From the NCBI GenBank assembly GCA_025617745.1, contig CM046866.1:18359725-18423724 (forward strand): a stretch of DNA of 64,000 nucleotides, in the 5' to 3' direction. Position numbers and translations under genes: made by a program. Source of the stretch: Heliocidaris erythrogramma. Its lineage: Eukaryota > Echinodermata > Echinoidea > Camarodonta > Echinometridae. The notes under the pieces were generated by a model that was given only the letters and a program-made list of their open reading frames with translations, did no database searches and was not told the DNA's origin. Below, in pieces: positions 41,215 to 55,355 of the stretch (its first letter is position 1; each line of letters opens with the position of its first letter).

Positions 41215-42375
41215 TTCTTCTTCTTCTTCTTCGTTTTCTTCGTTTTCTTCTTCTTTTTGTTCTTCTTGTTCGTCTTCTCTCCTTTTTCTCATTCTTTTTC
41301 TTCTCTCCTTCTTTTTCTTCTTCTTCTCCTTCTTCTTCTTTTTGTATTTCTTGTTCGTCTTCACTCCTTCTTTTTGTCCTTTTTCTTCTCTCCTTCCTCT
41401 TATTCTTTTTTTTTCTTCTTCTTCTTCTCCTTCCCCTTATTAATTTTCCTTTCTTTCGTTCTTTCTTTCTTTTTTTTCTTTCTTTCTTTCATTTTGTCTT
41501 TCTTTCTTTCGTTCTTCTAAATTCCACTATGTCTTTATGTGCAACAGAAAGAAATTAACCATATTTAGGCGAGGTTATACCCAGTGTGTACAAATGTGAA
41601 TCCTATTTAGCTCTGCTAATACTTGCCATTTAAAGAACCTCAGAAAACTAATCTGATTAATGATTATTATACCTTTTTATCACACTTTTCATTATCACTG
41701 TCACCATCATCATCATAATCATTAACATCAACATCATTATCATCAACAACAAAATTGTCATCATGATCACAATATCCACCCTCGTTATCGCCATCAACAT
41801 CTTCGATATCACCATCTCCATCGTCAACATCATTCTCAAAAGTCATCGCATTATAAAGAATATAAATATCAATGTCATCAGCATCTCTATCATTATCATT
41901 ATCATCATCATCATGATCATCATCACCATCCTCCACCTCATGATCATCTTCATCATCATCACATCTTCATCATCTTCATCATCATCATTTTCTAAAGTAT
42001 GCCTACACTAGGCTAAAACTAACAATAACCTTTGCATTCTCAATTTGCATCTTGTGAGCAACAATCACAGAATTGGCATGATCACAATATTATCACCACA
42101 TCATCATCATCATCACCACCACCATCCTCCACCTGATCATCATTATCATCTTCATCATCCTCATCATCACAGCCATAATCATCATCATCGACATCATCAT
42201 CGTCCACCACCTGATCATCATCATCATCATCATCATCACCACCACCATCCTCCACCTGATCATCATTATCATCATCATCTTCATCATCCTCATCACAGTC
42301 ATCATCATCATCATCATCACCATCATCATATTCATCATCATCATCACCATCATCTTCATCATCATCATTTTCTAA
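41215..42375. repeat. Monomer 6: TTC block and TCA blocks
   Basis: The shorter TTC variant (41215-41518) and the shorter second TCA block, with four TCA-type units before CGACATC instead of eight; TCA parts 41687-41990 and 42100-42375. Confidence 0.9.
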
Positions 42376-43170
42376 AGTAGGCCTACAATAGGCTAAAACT
42401 AACAATAACCTTTCCATTCTCAATTTGCATCTTGTAAGCAACAGTAACAGAATTGGCATGATCACAATATTATTGACCAGCATTATTACTATTGACTATT
42501 CGTCCTTCTCATTATGATCATTACTTTGGCCTACTTGAGCCGAAAATCGGTAAATCAGACTTGTAGGAATCAAACCAGATTTATTAGATTTATATTTTTC
42601 TAGAAAGTGATTCTTTTTCATCCGCTTTATAAGTCTTTCACTTTATTTTGTTGGCACAAACTACAAAGAAATAATGCAATCTACAAATGGATTATTTTGA
42701 ATGAAAAAAATTAAAAGTGTTGTTTTATTTGGTGTTGATATGTTTCCTTTAAGAAATACAATCACAATAAAAGATGTTGTTTGTTGTATACTGTACTTTA
42801 AGTCTCATTGTTTACCGAAGCAATTAGTAGTTTTCTTTGTATGTTTTGTGTGATATCTTTAAAAGCTGCGCCTAAAAGAAATTTTTGTTGTTGTTGTGAT
42901 GTTGGACTCGATGTCGGTTAACTCTAAGGAAAGTCCATTGCCGCCCACTTCGACGGCTACTGCGTCTACAGAAGACGCGATACAGAGAAAGCTATTGCCT
43001 GTTATTTATTTATTTTTTTTTTTTGTTGCTAATTGTAGGCAAAGTTGGATAGACAACTCCCCCCCCCCATTCAGAATTTATTCGCGAAGCCCTTGAATCC
43101 AGTTACCTTTGTTTAATATTTACATAAATATATACATATTTACAAGAAGAACTTTTGTTCATGGTACAAT

Positions 43171-43677
43171 TTAGTCTCGCCTGCTCAACCACTTCCTCAT
43201 TTTCGCTGTCAGTTTTCGTGGTATCAGTCTAAAATGAGCTTTGAGGTGGGCAAGAAAGGCAGCTTTGTAGCCTTTGGCGGACTTGGACTCGATGTAAGTT
43301 GTTTCTGAGACAAGTCCATCGTCGACCACTTCGAGGGCTGCTTCGTCTACAGAAGACGCGGCAGAAAAGTCATGGATGACTTGTGCAATTTCTGCCACGT
43401 GATCAGACGCTGGTCCCAGGTCAAGACGCTGACGTCTTGTGGCCATTCGATGTGCCCGTCTCTGCCTCTGAGCTGACATTTCGAAGTTTTGGTCAGCTGG
43501 AACAGAAGCACTGCTGGACGGTACAAGTTGGGCCATATCGATGGCGGTGTTGATTTCAGCTCCGTGGTCGACTACCGATCCGAGAGCAAGTCGTTGACGG
43601 CGACCGTTCATCCGTCTTGCCCGGCGATGTCTCTGACCTGACATTTCAATGTCTGTAGGAGTTGTGATCATCATCAT
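43171..43677 (-). CDS. Array gene copy 6: Arg-rich protein, 168 aa
   Basis: TATA 44265-44270, donor first base 44217. It carries Phe141, shared only with copy 8. The frame is open. Function is unknown. Confidence 0.55.
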   Translation of the reverse strand: MMMITTPTDIEMSGQRHRRARRMNGRRQRLALGSVVDHGAEINTAIDMAQLVPSSSASVPADQNFEMSAQRQRRAHRMATRRQRLDLGPASDHVAEIAQVIHDFSAASSVDEAALEVVDDGLVSETTYIESKSAKGYKAAFLAHLKAHFRLIPRKLTAKMRKWLSRRD

Positions 43678-44726
43678 GCTGTTCAAGAAATAAAATGAAA
43701 GTATAAATAAACTACCCAATTTTCTTCAAATTACATGTCTATTTTGTTCAATGTTAATGCCTCCAATACATTTCGTTTTACATAATAACAGGAGAAGCAT
43801 CGAATAATTGTAACGGTGGATAAGTCTCAGTCATGGTATATAGACCGAATTGTATTTCCCAGGTAAAACCATTCTTTCTATTTTAATTTGATCAAATGAC
43901 CAACTTATCGCACATCAGAGGTAATCTGACATTAATTTTGTGGCATTTACAATGCAAGGCCCTGTTTTTTTTACCCATTACTCGACAAGTATGTAGTTTA
44001 TCAGCATTGTATCTGACGAATCTATAATTCTATTCAACATATCCAATATGATCTAAAAAGGATTAATATTTTGGGGAGTAAATGCAGTATTATGCCTATT
44101 CTATAATCAGAGACATGCATTGTGTGAGTGTGTGCCACTTGTAATTATAATTTGGCCTACTCGGAAAATGGTTTGATGGTTGAATTATTTATTTTTATTA
44201 TATATTTGTAAACTCACCTTAAAAAGCAGATTGTATGTAATGGTAAATAGCAAAAGAGTAAGAATTTATAGCAAAATATTTGCTCAAATTCGCTTTCGGA
44301 AACTCGGAGGAAGATACAATACGTATACTCCAGAGCACGATAAATCAGAAAGTGGAGGGTTTGTTGTGGTTAGGATCTTGGTAATGTGCGCGGTTTCCAA
44401 GGAAAAAGACGTGACGCAGCTAAACTTTCAACCAATCAGCGACGGATATTTTGATCCCATGTCCGTGACGAAACAATGCATTCGCGTATACGCATGACAA
44501 TATTCATGATATTGTTACGTTGTTTTTGGGCACAACAGGCAAAGGGCGCGGCAAACATAAATATATAGTATAATTATGATGAGGTGTCTTTTTCTTCTTC
44601 TTCTTTTGTGGACAATAGGGTTTTGGGCAGAGGCGGCGATTCCGAGGAACGGGGGAAGTCAGATAAAGCAGAGGGGGACATATCCAAAATTAAAAAAATA
44701 GGGAGAGACTGTATACAAAAACCCCA

Positions 44727-45925
44727 TTCTTCTTCTTCTTCTTCTTCGTTTTCTTCGTTTTCTTCTTCTTTTTGTTCTTTTTCTTCTTCTTTTTGTTCTT
44801 CTTGTTCGTCTTCTCTCCTTTTTCTCATTCTTTTTCTTCTCTCCTTCTTTTTCTTCTTCTTCTCCTTCTTCTTCTTTTTGTATTTCTTGTTCGTCTTCAC
44901 TCCTTCTTTTTGTCCTTTTTCTTCTCTCCTTCCTCTTCTTCTTTTTCTTCTTCTTCTTCTTCTTCTCCTTCCCCTTATTAATTTTCCTTTCTTTCGTTCT
45001 TTCTTTCTTTTTTTTTCTTTCTTTCTTTCATTTTGTCTTTCTTTCTTTCGTTCTTCTAAATTCCACTATGTCTTTATGTGCAACAGAAAGAAATTAATCA
45101 TATTTAGGCGAGGTTATACCCAGTGTGTACAAATGTGAATCCTATTTAGCTCTGCTAATACTTGCCATTTAAAGAACCTCAGAAAACTAATCTGATTAAT
45201 GATTATTATACCTTTTTATCACACTTTTCATCATCACTGTCACCATCATCATCATAATCATTAACATCAACATCATTATCATCAACAACAAAATTGTCAT
45301 CATCATCACAATATCCACCCTCGTTATCGCCATCAACATCTTCGATATCACCATCTCCATCGTCAACATCATTCTCAAAAGTCATCGCATTATAAAGAAT
45401 ATAAATATCAATGTCATCAGCATCTCTATCATTATCATTATCATCATCATCATGATCATCATCACCATCCTCCACCTCATGATCATCTTCATCATCATCA
45501 CATCTTCATCATCTTCATCATCATCATTTTCTAAAGTATGCCTACAATAGGCTAAAACTAACAATAACCTTTGCATTCTCAATTTGCATCTTGTGAGCAA
45601 CAATCACAGAATTGGCATGATCACAATATTATCACACATCATCATCATCATCACCACCACCATCCTCCACCTGATCATCATTATCATCTTCATCATCCTC
45701 ATCATCACAGCCATAATCATCATCATCATCATCATCATCGACATCATCATCGTCCACCACCTGATCATCATCATCATCATCATCATCACCACCACCATCC
45801 TCCACCTGATCATCATTATCATCATCATCTTCATCATCCTCATCACAGTCATCATCATCATCATCATCACCATCATCATATTCATCATCATCATCACCAT
45901 CATCTTCATCATCATCATTTTCTAA
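44727..45925. repeat. Monomer 7: TTC block and TCA blocks
   Basis: The longer TTC variant (44727-45057) and TCA parts 45226-45530 and 45640-45925, like monomers 5 and 9. Confidence 0.9.
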
Positions 45926-46727
45926 AGTAGGCCTACAATAGGCTAAAACTAACAATAACCTTTCCATTCTCAATTTGCATCTTGTAAGCAACAATTACAG
46001 AATTGGCATGATCACAATATTATTGACCAGCATTATTACTATTGACTATTCGTCCTTCTCATTATGATCATTACTTTGGCCTACTTGAGCCGAAAATCGG
46101 TAAATCAGACTTGTAGGAATCAAACCAGATTTATTAGATTTATATTTTTCTAGAAAGTGATTCTTTTTCATCCGCTTTATAAGTCTTTCACTTTATTTTG
46201 TTGGCACAAACTACAAAGAAATAATGCAATCTACAAATGGATTATTTTGAATGAAAAAAATTAAAAGTGTTGTTTTATTTGGTGTTGATATGTTTCCTTT
46301 AAGAAATACAATCACAATAAAAGATGTTGTTTGTTGTATACTGTACTTTAAGTCTCATTGTTTACCGAAGCAATTAGTAGTTTTCTTTGTATGTTTTGTG
46401 TGATATCTTTAAAAGCTGCGCCTAAAAGAATTTTTTGTTGTTGTTGTGATGTTGGACTCGATGTCGGTTAACTCTAAGGAAAGTCCATTGCCGCCCACTT
46501 CGACGGCTACTGCGTCTACAGAAGACGCGATACAGAGAAAGCTATTGCCTGTTATTTATTTACTTATTTTTTTTGCTAATTGTAGGCAAAGTTGGATAGA
46601 CAACTCCCCCCTCCCCCCCCCCCCCATTCAGAATTTATTCGCGAAGCCCTTGAATCCAGTTACCTTTGTTTAATATTTACATAAATATATACATATTTAC
46701 AAGAAGAACTTTTGTTCATTGTACAAT

Positions 46728-47234
46728 TTAGTCTCGCCTGCTCAACCACTTCCTCATTTTCGCTGTCAGTTTTCGTGGTATCAGTCTAAAATGAGCTTTG
46801 AGGTGGGCAAGAGAGGCAGCTTTGTAGCCTTTGGCGGACTTGGACTCGATGTAAGTTGTCTCTGAGACAAGTCCATCGTCGACCACTTCGAGGGCTGCTT
46901 CGTCTACAGAAGACGCGGCAGAAAAGTCATGGATGACTTGTGCAATTTCTGCCACGTGATCAGACGCTGGTCCCAGGTCAAGACGCTGACGTCTTGTGGC
47001 CATTCGATGTGCCCGTCTCTGCCTCTGAGCTGACATTTCGAAGTTTTGGTCAGCTGGAACAGAAGCACTGCTGGACGGTACAAGTTGGGCCATATCGATG
47101 GCGGTGTTGATTTCAGCTCCGTGGTCGACTACCGATCCGAGAGCAAGTCGTTGACGGCGACCGTTCATCCGTCTTGCCCGGCGATGTCTCTGACCTGACA
47201 TTTCAATGTCTGTAGGAGTTGTGATCATCATCAT
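46728..47234 (-). CDS. Array gene copy 7: Arg-rich protein, 168 aa (consensus)
   Basis: TATA 47822-47827, donor first base 47774. The protein is identical to copies 5 and 9. The frame is open. Function is unknown. Confidence 0.55.
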   Translation of the reverse strand: MMMITTPTDIEMSGQRHRRARRMNGRRQRLALGSVVDHGAEINTAIDMAQLVPSSSASVPADQNFEMSAQRQRRAHRMATRRQRLDLGPASDHVAEIAQVIHDFSAASSVDEAALEVVDDGLVSETTYIESKSAKGYKAASLAHLKAHFRLIPRKLTAKMRKWLSRRD

Positions 47235-48283
47235 GCTGTTCAAGAAATAAAATGAAAGTATAAATAAACTACCCAATTTTCTTCAAATTACATGTCTATT
47301 TTGTTCAATGTTAATGCCTCAAATACATTTCGTTTTACATAATAACAGGAGAAGCATCGAATAATTGTAACGGTAGATAAGTCTCAGTCATGGTATATAG
47401 ACCGAATTGTATTTCCCAGGTAAAACCATTCTTTCTATTTTAATTTGATCAAATGACCAACTTATCGCACATCAGAGGTAATCTGACATTAATTTTGTGG
47501 CATTTACAATGCAAGGCCCTGTTTTTTTTACCCATTACTCGACAAGTATGTAGTTTATCAGCATTGTATCTGACGAATCTATAATTCTATTCAACATATC
47601 CAATATGATCTAAAAAGGATTAATATTTTGGGGAGTAAATGCAGTATTATGCCTATTCTATAATCAGAGACATGCATTGTGTGAGTGTGTGCCACTTGTA
47701 ATTATAATTTGGCCTACTCGGAAAATTGTTTGATGGTTGAATTATTTATTTTTATTATATATTTGTAAACTCACCTTAAAAAGCAGATTGTATGTAATGG
47801 TAAATACCAAAAGAGTAAGAATTTATAGCAAAATATTTGCTCAAATTCGCTTTCGGAAACTCGGAGGAAGATACAATACGTATACTCCAGAGCACGATAA
47901 ATCAGAAAGTGGAGGGTTTGTTGTGGTTAGGATCTTGGTAATGTGCGCGGTTTCCAAGGAAAAAGACGTGACGCAGCTAAACTTTCAACCAATCAGCGAC
48001 GGATATTTTGATCCCATGTCCGTGACGAAACAATGCATTCGCGTATACGCATGACAGTATTCATGATATTGTTACGTTGTTTTTGGGCACAACAGGCAAA
48101 GGGCGCGGCAAACATAAATATATAGTATAATTATGATGAGGTGTCTTTTTCTTCTTCTTCTTTTGTGGACAATAGGGTTTTGGGCAGAGGCGGCGATTCC
48201 GAGGAACGGGGGAAGTCAGATAAAGCAGAGGGGGACATATCCAAAATAAAAAAATAGGGAGAGACTGTATACAAAAACCCCAT

Positions 48284-49445
48284 TCTTCTTCTTCTTCTTC
48301 GTTTTCTTCGTTTTCTTCTTCTTTTTGTTCTTCTTGTTCGTCTTCTCTCCTTTTTCTCATTCTTTTTCTTCTCTCCTTCTTTTTCTTCTTCTTCTCCTTC
48401 TTCTTCTTTTTGTATTTCTTGTTCGTCTTCACTCCTTCTTTTTGTCCTTTTTCTTCTCTCCTTCCTCTTATTCTTTTTTTTTTCTTCTTCTTCTTCTCCT
48501 TCCCCTTATTAATTTTCCTTTCTTTCGTTCTTTCTTTCTTTTTTTTCTTTCTTTCTTTTTCATTTTGTCTTTCTTTCTTTCGTTCTTCTAAATTCCACTA
48601 TGTCTTTATGTGCAACAGAAAGAAATTAACCATATTTAGGCGAGGTTATACCCAGTGTGTACAAATGTGAATCCTATTTAGCTCTGCTAATACTTGCCAT
48701 TTAAAGAACCTCAGAAAACTAATCTGATTAATGATTATTATACCTTTTTATCACACTTTTCATTATCACTGTCACCATCATCATCATAATCATTAACATC
48801 AACATCATTATCATCAACAACAAAATTGTCATCATCATCACAATATCCACCCTCGTTATCGCCATCAACATCTTCGATATCACCATCTCCATCGTCAACA
48901 TCATTCTCAAAAGTCATCGCATTATAAAGAATATAAATATCAATGTCATCAGCATCTCTATCATTATCATTATCATCATCATCATGATCATCATCACCAT
49001 CCTCCACCTCATGATCATCTTCATCATCATCACATCTTCATCATCTTCATCATCATCATTTTCTAAAGTATGCCTACACTAGGCTAAAACTAACAATAAC
49101 CTTTGCATTCTCAATTTGCATCTTGTGAGCAACAATCACAGAATTGGCATGATCACAATATTATCACCACATCATCATCATCATCACCACCACCATCCTC
49201 CACCTGATCATCATTATCATCTTCATCATCCTCATCATCACAGCCATAATCATCATCATCGACATCATCATCGTCCACCACCTGATCATCATCATCATCA
49301 TCATCATCACCACCACCATCCTCCACCTGATCATCATTATCATCATCATCTTCATCATCCTCATCACAGTCATCATCATCATCATCATCACCATCATCAT
49401 ATTCATCATCATCATCACCATCATCTTCATCATCATCATTTTCTA
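48284..49445. repeat. Monomer 8: TTC block and TCA blocks
   Basis: The shorter TTC variant (48284-48597) and TCA parts 48758-49063 and 49171-49445, like monomers 6 and 10. Confidence 0.9.
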
Positions 49446-50240
49446 AAGTAGGCCTACAATAGGCTAAAACTAACAATAACCTTTCCATTCTCAATTTGCA
49501 TCTTGTAAGCAACAATAACAGAATTGGCATGATCACAATATTATTGACCAGCATTATTACTATTGACTATTCGTCCTTCTCATTATGATCATTACTTTGG
49601 CCTACTTGAGCCGAAAATCGGTAAATCAGACTTGTAGGAATCAAACCAGATTTATTAGATTTATATTTTTCTAGAAAGTGATTCTTTTTCATCCGCTTTA
49701 TAAGTCTTTCACTTTATTTTGTTGGCACAAACTACAAAGAAATAATGCAATCTACAAATGGATTATTTTGAATGAAAAAAATTAAAAGTGTTGTTTTATT
49801 TGGTGTTGATATGTTTCCTTTAAGAAATACAATCACAATAAAAGATGTTGTTTGTTGTATACTGTACTTTAAGTCTCATTGTTTACCGAAGCAATTAGTA
49901 GTTTTCTTTGTATGTTTTGTGTGATATCTTTAAAAGCTGCGCCTAAAAGAAATTTTTTTTGTTGTTGTGATGTTGGACTCGATGTCGGTTAACTCTAAGG
50001 AAAGTCCATTGCCGCCCACTTCGACGGCTACTGCGTCTACAGAAGACGCGATACAGAGAAAGCTATTGCCTGTTATTTATTTATTTTTTTTTTTGTTGCT
50101 AATTGTAGGCAAAGTTGGATAGACAACTCCCCCCCCCCATTCAGAATTTATTCGCGAAGCCCTTGAATCCAGTTACCTTTGTTTAATATTTACATAAATA
50201 TATACATATTTACAAGAAGAACTTTTGTTCATGGTACAAT

Positions 50241-50747
50241 TTAGTCTCGCCTGCTCAACCACTTCCTCATTTTCGCTGTCAGTTTTCGTGGTATCAGTCT
50301 AAAATGAGCTTTGAGGTGGGCAAGAAAGGCAGCTTTGTAGCCTTTGGCGGACTTGGACTCGATGTAAGTTGTTTCTGAGACAAGTCCATCGTCGACCACT
50401 TCGAGGGCTGCTTCGTCTACAGAAGACGCGGCAGAAAAGTCATGGATGACTTGTGCAATTTCTGCCACGTGATCAGACGCTGGTCCCAGGTCAAGACGCT
50501 GACGTCTTGTGGCCATTCGATGTGCCCGTCTCTGCCTCTGAGCTGACATTTCGAAGTTTTGGTCAGCTGGAACAGAAGCACTGCTGGACGGTACAAGTTG
50601 GGCCATATCGATGGCGGTGTTGATTTCAGCTCCGTGGTCGACTACCGATCCGAGAGCAAGTCGTTGACGGCGACCGTTCATCCGTCTTGCCCGGCGATGT
50701 CTCTGACCTGACATTTCAATGTCTGTAGGAGTTGTGATCATCATCAT
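50241..50747 (-). CDS. Array gene copy 8: Arg-rich protein, 168 aa
   Basis: TATA 51335-51340, donor first base 51287. Identical to copy 6 (Phe141). The frame is open. Function is unknown. Confidence 0.55.
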   Translation of the reverse strand: MMMITTPTDIEMSGQRHRRARRMNGRRQRLALGSVVDHGAEINTAIDMAQLVPSSSASVPADQNFEMSAQRQRRAHRMATRRQRLDLGPASDHVAEIAQVIHDFSAASSVDEAALEVVDDGLVSETTYIESKSAKGYKAAFLAHLKAHFRLIPRKLTAKMRKWLSRRD

Positions 50748-51796
50748 GCTGTTCAAGAAATAAAATGAAAGTATAAATAAACTACCCAATTTTCTTCAAA
50801 TTACATGTCTATTTTGTTCAATGTTAATGCCTCCAATACATTTCGTTTTACATAATAACAGGAGAAGCATCGAATAATTGTAACGGTGGATAAGTCTCAG
50901 TCATGGTATATAGACCGAATTGTATTTCCCAGGTAAAACCATTCTTTCTATTTTAATTTGATCAAATGACCAACTTATCGCACATCAGAGGTAATCTGAC
51001 ATTAATTTTGTGGCATTTACAATGCAAGGCCCTGTTTTTTTTACCCATTACTCGACAAGTATGTAGTTTATCAGCATTGTATCTGACGAATCTATAATTC
51101 TATTCAACATATCCAATATGATCTAAAAAGGATTAATATTTTGGGGAGTAAATGCAGTATTATGCCTATTCTATAATCAGAGACATGCATTGTGTGAGTG
51201 TGTGCCACTTGTAATTATAATTTGGCCTACTCGGAAAATGGTTTGATGGTTGAATTATTTATTTTTATTATATATTTGTAAACTCACCTTAAAAAGCAGA
51301 TTGTATGTAATGGTAAATAGCAAAAGAGTAAGAATTTATAGCAAAATATTTGCTCAAATTCGCTTTCGGAAACTCGGAGGAAGATACAATACGTATACTC
51401 CAGAGCACGATAAATCAGAAAGTGGAGGGTTTGTTGTGGTTAGGATCTTGGTAATGTGCGCGGTTTCCAAGGAAAAAGACGTGACGCAGCTAAACTTTCA
51501 ACCAATCAGCGACGGATATTTTGATCCCATGTCCGTGACGAAACAATGCATTCGCGTATACGCATGACAATATTCATGATATTGTTACGTTGTTTTTGGG
51601 CACAACAGGCAAAGGGCGCGGCAAACATAAATATATAGTATAATTATGATGAGGTGTCTTTTTCTTCTTCTTCTTTTGTGGACAATAGGGTTTTGGGCAG
51701 AGGCGGCGATTCCGAGGAACGGGGGAAGTCAGATAAAGCAGAGGGGGACATATCCAAAATTAAAAAAATAGGGAGAGACTGTATACAAAAACCCCA

Positions 51797-52995
51797 TTCT
51801 TCTTCTTCTTCTTCGTTTTCTTCGTTTTCTTCTTCTTTTTGTTCTTTTTCTTCTTCTTTTTGTTCTTCTTGTTCGTCTTCTCTCCTTTTTCTCATTCTTT
51901 TTCTTCTCTCCTTCTTTTTCTTCTTCTTCTCCTTCTTCTTCTTTTTGTATTTCTTGTTCGTCTTCACTCCTTCTTTTTGTCCTTTTTCTTCTCTCCTTCC
52001 TCTTCTTCTTTTTCTTCTTCTTCTTCTTCTTCTCCTTCCCCTTATTAATTTTCCTTTCTTTCGTTCTTTCTTTCTTTTTTTTTCTTTCTTTCTTTCATTT
52101 TGTCTTTCTTTCTTTCGTTCTTCTAAATTCCACTATGTCTTTATGTGCAACAGAAAGAAATTAATCATATTTAGGCGAGGTTATACCCAGTGTGTACAAA
52201 TGTGAATCCTATTTAGCTCTGCTAATACTTGCCATTTAAAGAACCTCAGAAAACTAATCTGATTAATGATTATTATACCTTTTTATCACACTTTTCATCA
52301 TCACTGTCACCATCATCATCATAATCATTAACATCAACATCATTATCATCAACAACAAAATTGTCATCATCATCACAATATCCACCCTCGTTATCGCCAT
52401 CAACATCTTCGATATCACCATCTCCATCGTCAACATCATTCTCAAAAGTCATCGCATTATAAAGAATATAAATATCAATGTCATCAGCATCTCTATCATT
52501 ATCATTATCATCATCATCATGATCATCATCACCATCCTCCACCTCATGATCATCTTCATCATCATCACATCTTCATCATCTTCATCATCATCATTTTCTA
52601 AAGTATGCCTACAATAGGCTAAAACTAACAATAACCTTTGCATTCTCAATTTGCATCTTGTGAGCAACAATCACAGAATTGGCATGATCACAATATTATC
52701 ACACATCATCATCATCATCACCACCACCATCCTCCACCTGATCATCATTATCATCTTCATCATCCTCATCATCACAGCCATAATCATCATCATCATCATC
52801 ATCATCGACATCATCATCGTCCACCACCTGATCATCATCATCATCATCATCATCATCACCACCACCATCCTCCACCTGATCATCATTATCATCATCATCT
52901 TCATCATCCTCATCACAGTCATCATCATCATCATCATCACCATCATCATATTCATCATCATCATCACCATCATCTTCATCATCATCATTTTCTAA
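51797..52995. repeat. Monomer 9: TTC block and TCA blocks
   Basis: The longer TTC variant (51797-52125) and TCA parts 52293-52600 and 52707-52995, with one extra TCA in the second block compared with monomers 5 and 7. Confidence 0.9.
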
Positions 52996-53800
52996 AGTAG
53001 GCCTACAATAGGCTAAAACTAACAATAACCTTTCCATTCTCAATTTGCATCTTGTAAGCAACAATTACAGAATTGGCATGATCACAATATTATTGACCAG
53101 CATTATTACTATTGACTATTCGTCCTTCTCATTATGATCATTACTTTGGCCTACTTGAGCCGAAAATCGGTAAATCAGACTTGTAGGAATCAAACCAGAT
53201 TTATTAGATTTATATTTTTCTAGAAAGTGATTCTTTTTCATCCGCTTTATAAGTCTTTCACTTTATTTTGTTGGCACAAACTACAAAGAAATAATGCAAT
53301 CTACAAATGGATTATTTTGAATGAAAAAAATTAAAAGTGTTGTTTTATTTGGTGTTGATATGTTTCCTTTAAGAAATACAATCACAATAAAAGATGTTGT
53401 TTGTTGTATACTGTACTTTAAGTCTCATTGTTTACCGAAGCAATTAGTAGTTTTCTTTGTATGTTTTGTGTGATATCTTTAAAAGCTGCGCCTAAAAGAA
53501 TTTTTTGTTGTTGTTGTGATGTTGGACTCGATGTCGGTTAACTCTAAGGAAAGTCCATTGCCGCCCACTTCGACGGCTACTGCGTCTACAGAAGACGCGA
53601 TACAGAGAAAGCTATTGCCTGTTATTTATTTATTTATTTTTTTTGCTAATTGTAGGCAAAGTTGGATAGACAACTCCCCCCCCCCCCCCCCCCCCCCCAT
53701 TCAGAATTTATTCGCGAAGCCCTTGAATCCAGTTACCTTTGTTTAATATTTACATAAATATATACATATTTACAAGAAGAACTTTTGTTCATTGTACAAT

Positions 53801-54307
53801 TTAGTCTCGCCTGCTCAACCACTTCCTCATTTTCGCTGTCAGTTTTCGTGGTATCAGTCTAAAATGAGCTTTGAGGTGGGCAAGAGAGGCAGCTTTGTAG
53901 CCTTTGGCGGACTTGGACTCGATGTAAGTTGTCTCTGAGACAAGTCCATCGTCGACCACTTCGAGGGCTGCTTCGTCTACAGAAGACGCGGCAGAAAAGT
54001 CATGGATGACTTGTGCAATTTCTGCCACGTGATCAGACGCTGGTCCCAGGTCAAGACGCTGACGTCTTGTGGCCATTCGATGTGCCCGTCTCTGCCTCTG
54101 AGCTGACATTTCGAAGTTTTGGTCAGCTGGAACAGAAGCACTGCTGGACGGTACAAGTTGGGCCATATCGATGGCGGTGTTGATTTCAGCTCCGTGGTCG
54201 ACTACCGATCCGAGAGCAAGTCGTTGACGGCGACCGTTCATCCGTCTTGCCCGGCGATGTCTCTGACCTGACATTTCAATGTCTGTAGGAGTTGTGATCA
54301 TCATCAT
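53801..54307 (-). CDS. Array gene copy 9: Arg-rich protein, 168 aa (consensus)
   Basis: TATA 54895-54900, donor first base 54847. The protein is identical to copies 5 and 7. Its downstream C-tract (about 53677-53698) is the longest in the array. The frame is open. Function is unknown. Confidence 0.55.
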   Translation of the reverse strand: MMMITTPTDIEMSGQRHRRARRMNGRRQRLALGSVVDHGAEINTAIDMAQLVPSSSASVPADQNFEMSAQRQRRAHRMATRRQRLDLGPASDHVAEIAQVIHDFSAASSVDEAALEVVDDGLVSETTYIESKSAKGYKAASLAHLKAHFRLIPRKLTAKMRKWLSRRD

Positions 54308-55355
54308 GCTGTTCAAGAAATAAAATGAAAGTATAAATAAACTACCCAATTTTCTTCAAATTACATGTCTATTTTGTTCAATGTTAATGCCTCCAATACA
54401 TTTCGTTTTACATAATAACAGGAGAAGCATCGAATAATTGTAACGGTGGATAAGTCTCAGTCATGGTATATAGACCGAATTGTATTTCCCAGGTAAAACC
54501 ATTCTTTCTATTTTAATTTGATCAAATGACCAACTTATCGCACATCAGAGGTAATCTGACATTAATTTTGTGGCATTTACAATGGAAGGCCCTGTTTTTT
54601 TTACCCATTACTCGACAAGTATGTAGTTTATCAGCATTGTATCTGACGAATCTATAATTCTATTCAACATATCCAATATGATCTAAAAAGGATTAATATT
54701 TTGGGGAGTAAATGCAGTATTATGCCTATTCTATAATCAGAGACATGCATTGTGTGAGTGTGTGCCACTTGTAATTATAATTTGGCCTACTCGGAAAATT
54801 GTTTGATGGTTGAATTATTTATTTTTATTATATATTTGTAAACTCACCTTAAAAAGCAGATTGTATGTAATGGTAAATAGCAAAAGAGTAAGAATTTATA
54901 GCAAAATATTTGCTCAAATTCGCTTTCGGAAACTCGGAGGAAGATACAATACGTATACTCCAGAGCACGATAAATCAGAAAGTGGAGGGTTTGTTGTGGT
55001 TAGGATCTTGGTAATGTGCGCGGTTTCCAAGGAAAAAGACGTGACGCAGCTAAACTTTCAACCAATCAGCGACGGATATTTTGATCCCATGTCCGTGACG
55101 AAACAATGCATTCGCGTATACGCATGACAGTATTCATGATATTGTTACGTTGTTTTTGGGCACAACAGGCAAAGGGCGCGGCAAACATAAATATATAGTA
55201 TAATTATGATGAGGTGTCTTTTTCTTCTTCTTCTTTTGTGGACAATAGGGTTTTGGGCAGAGGCGGCGATTCCGAGGAACGGGGGAAGTCAGATAAAGCA
55301 GAGGGGGACATATCCAAAATAAAAAAATAGGGAGAGACTGTATACAAAAACCCCA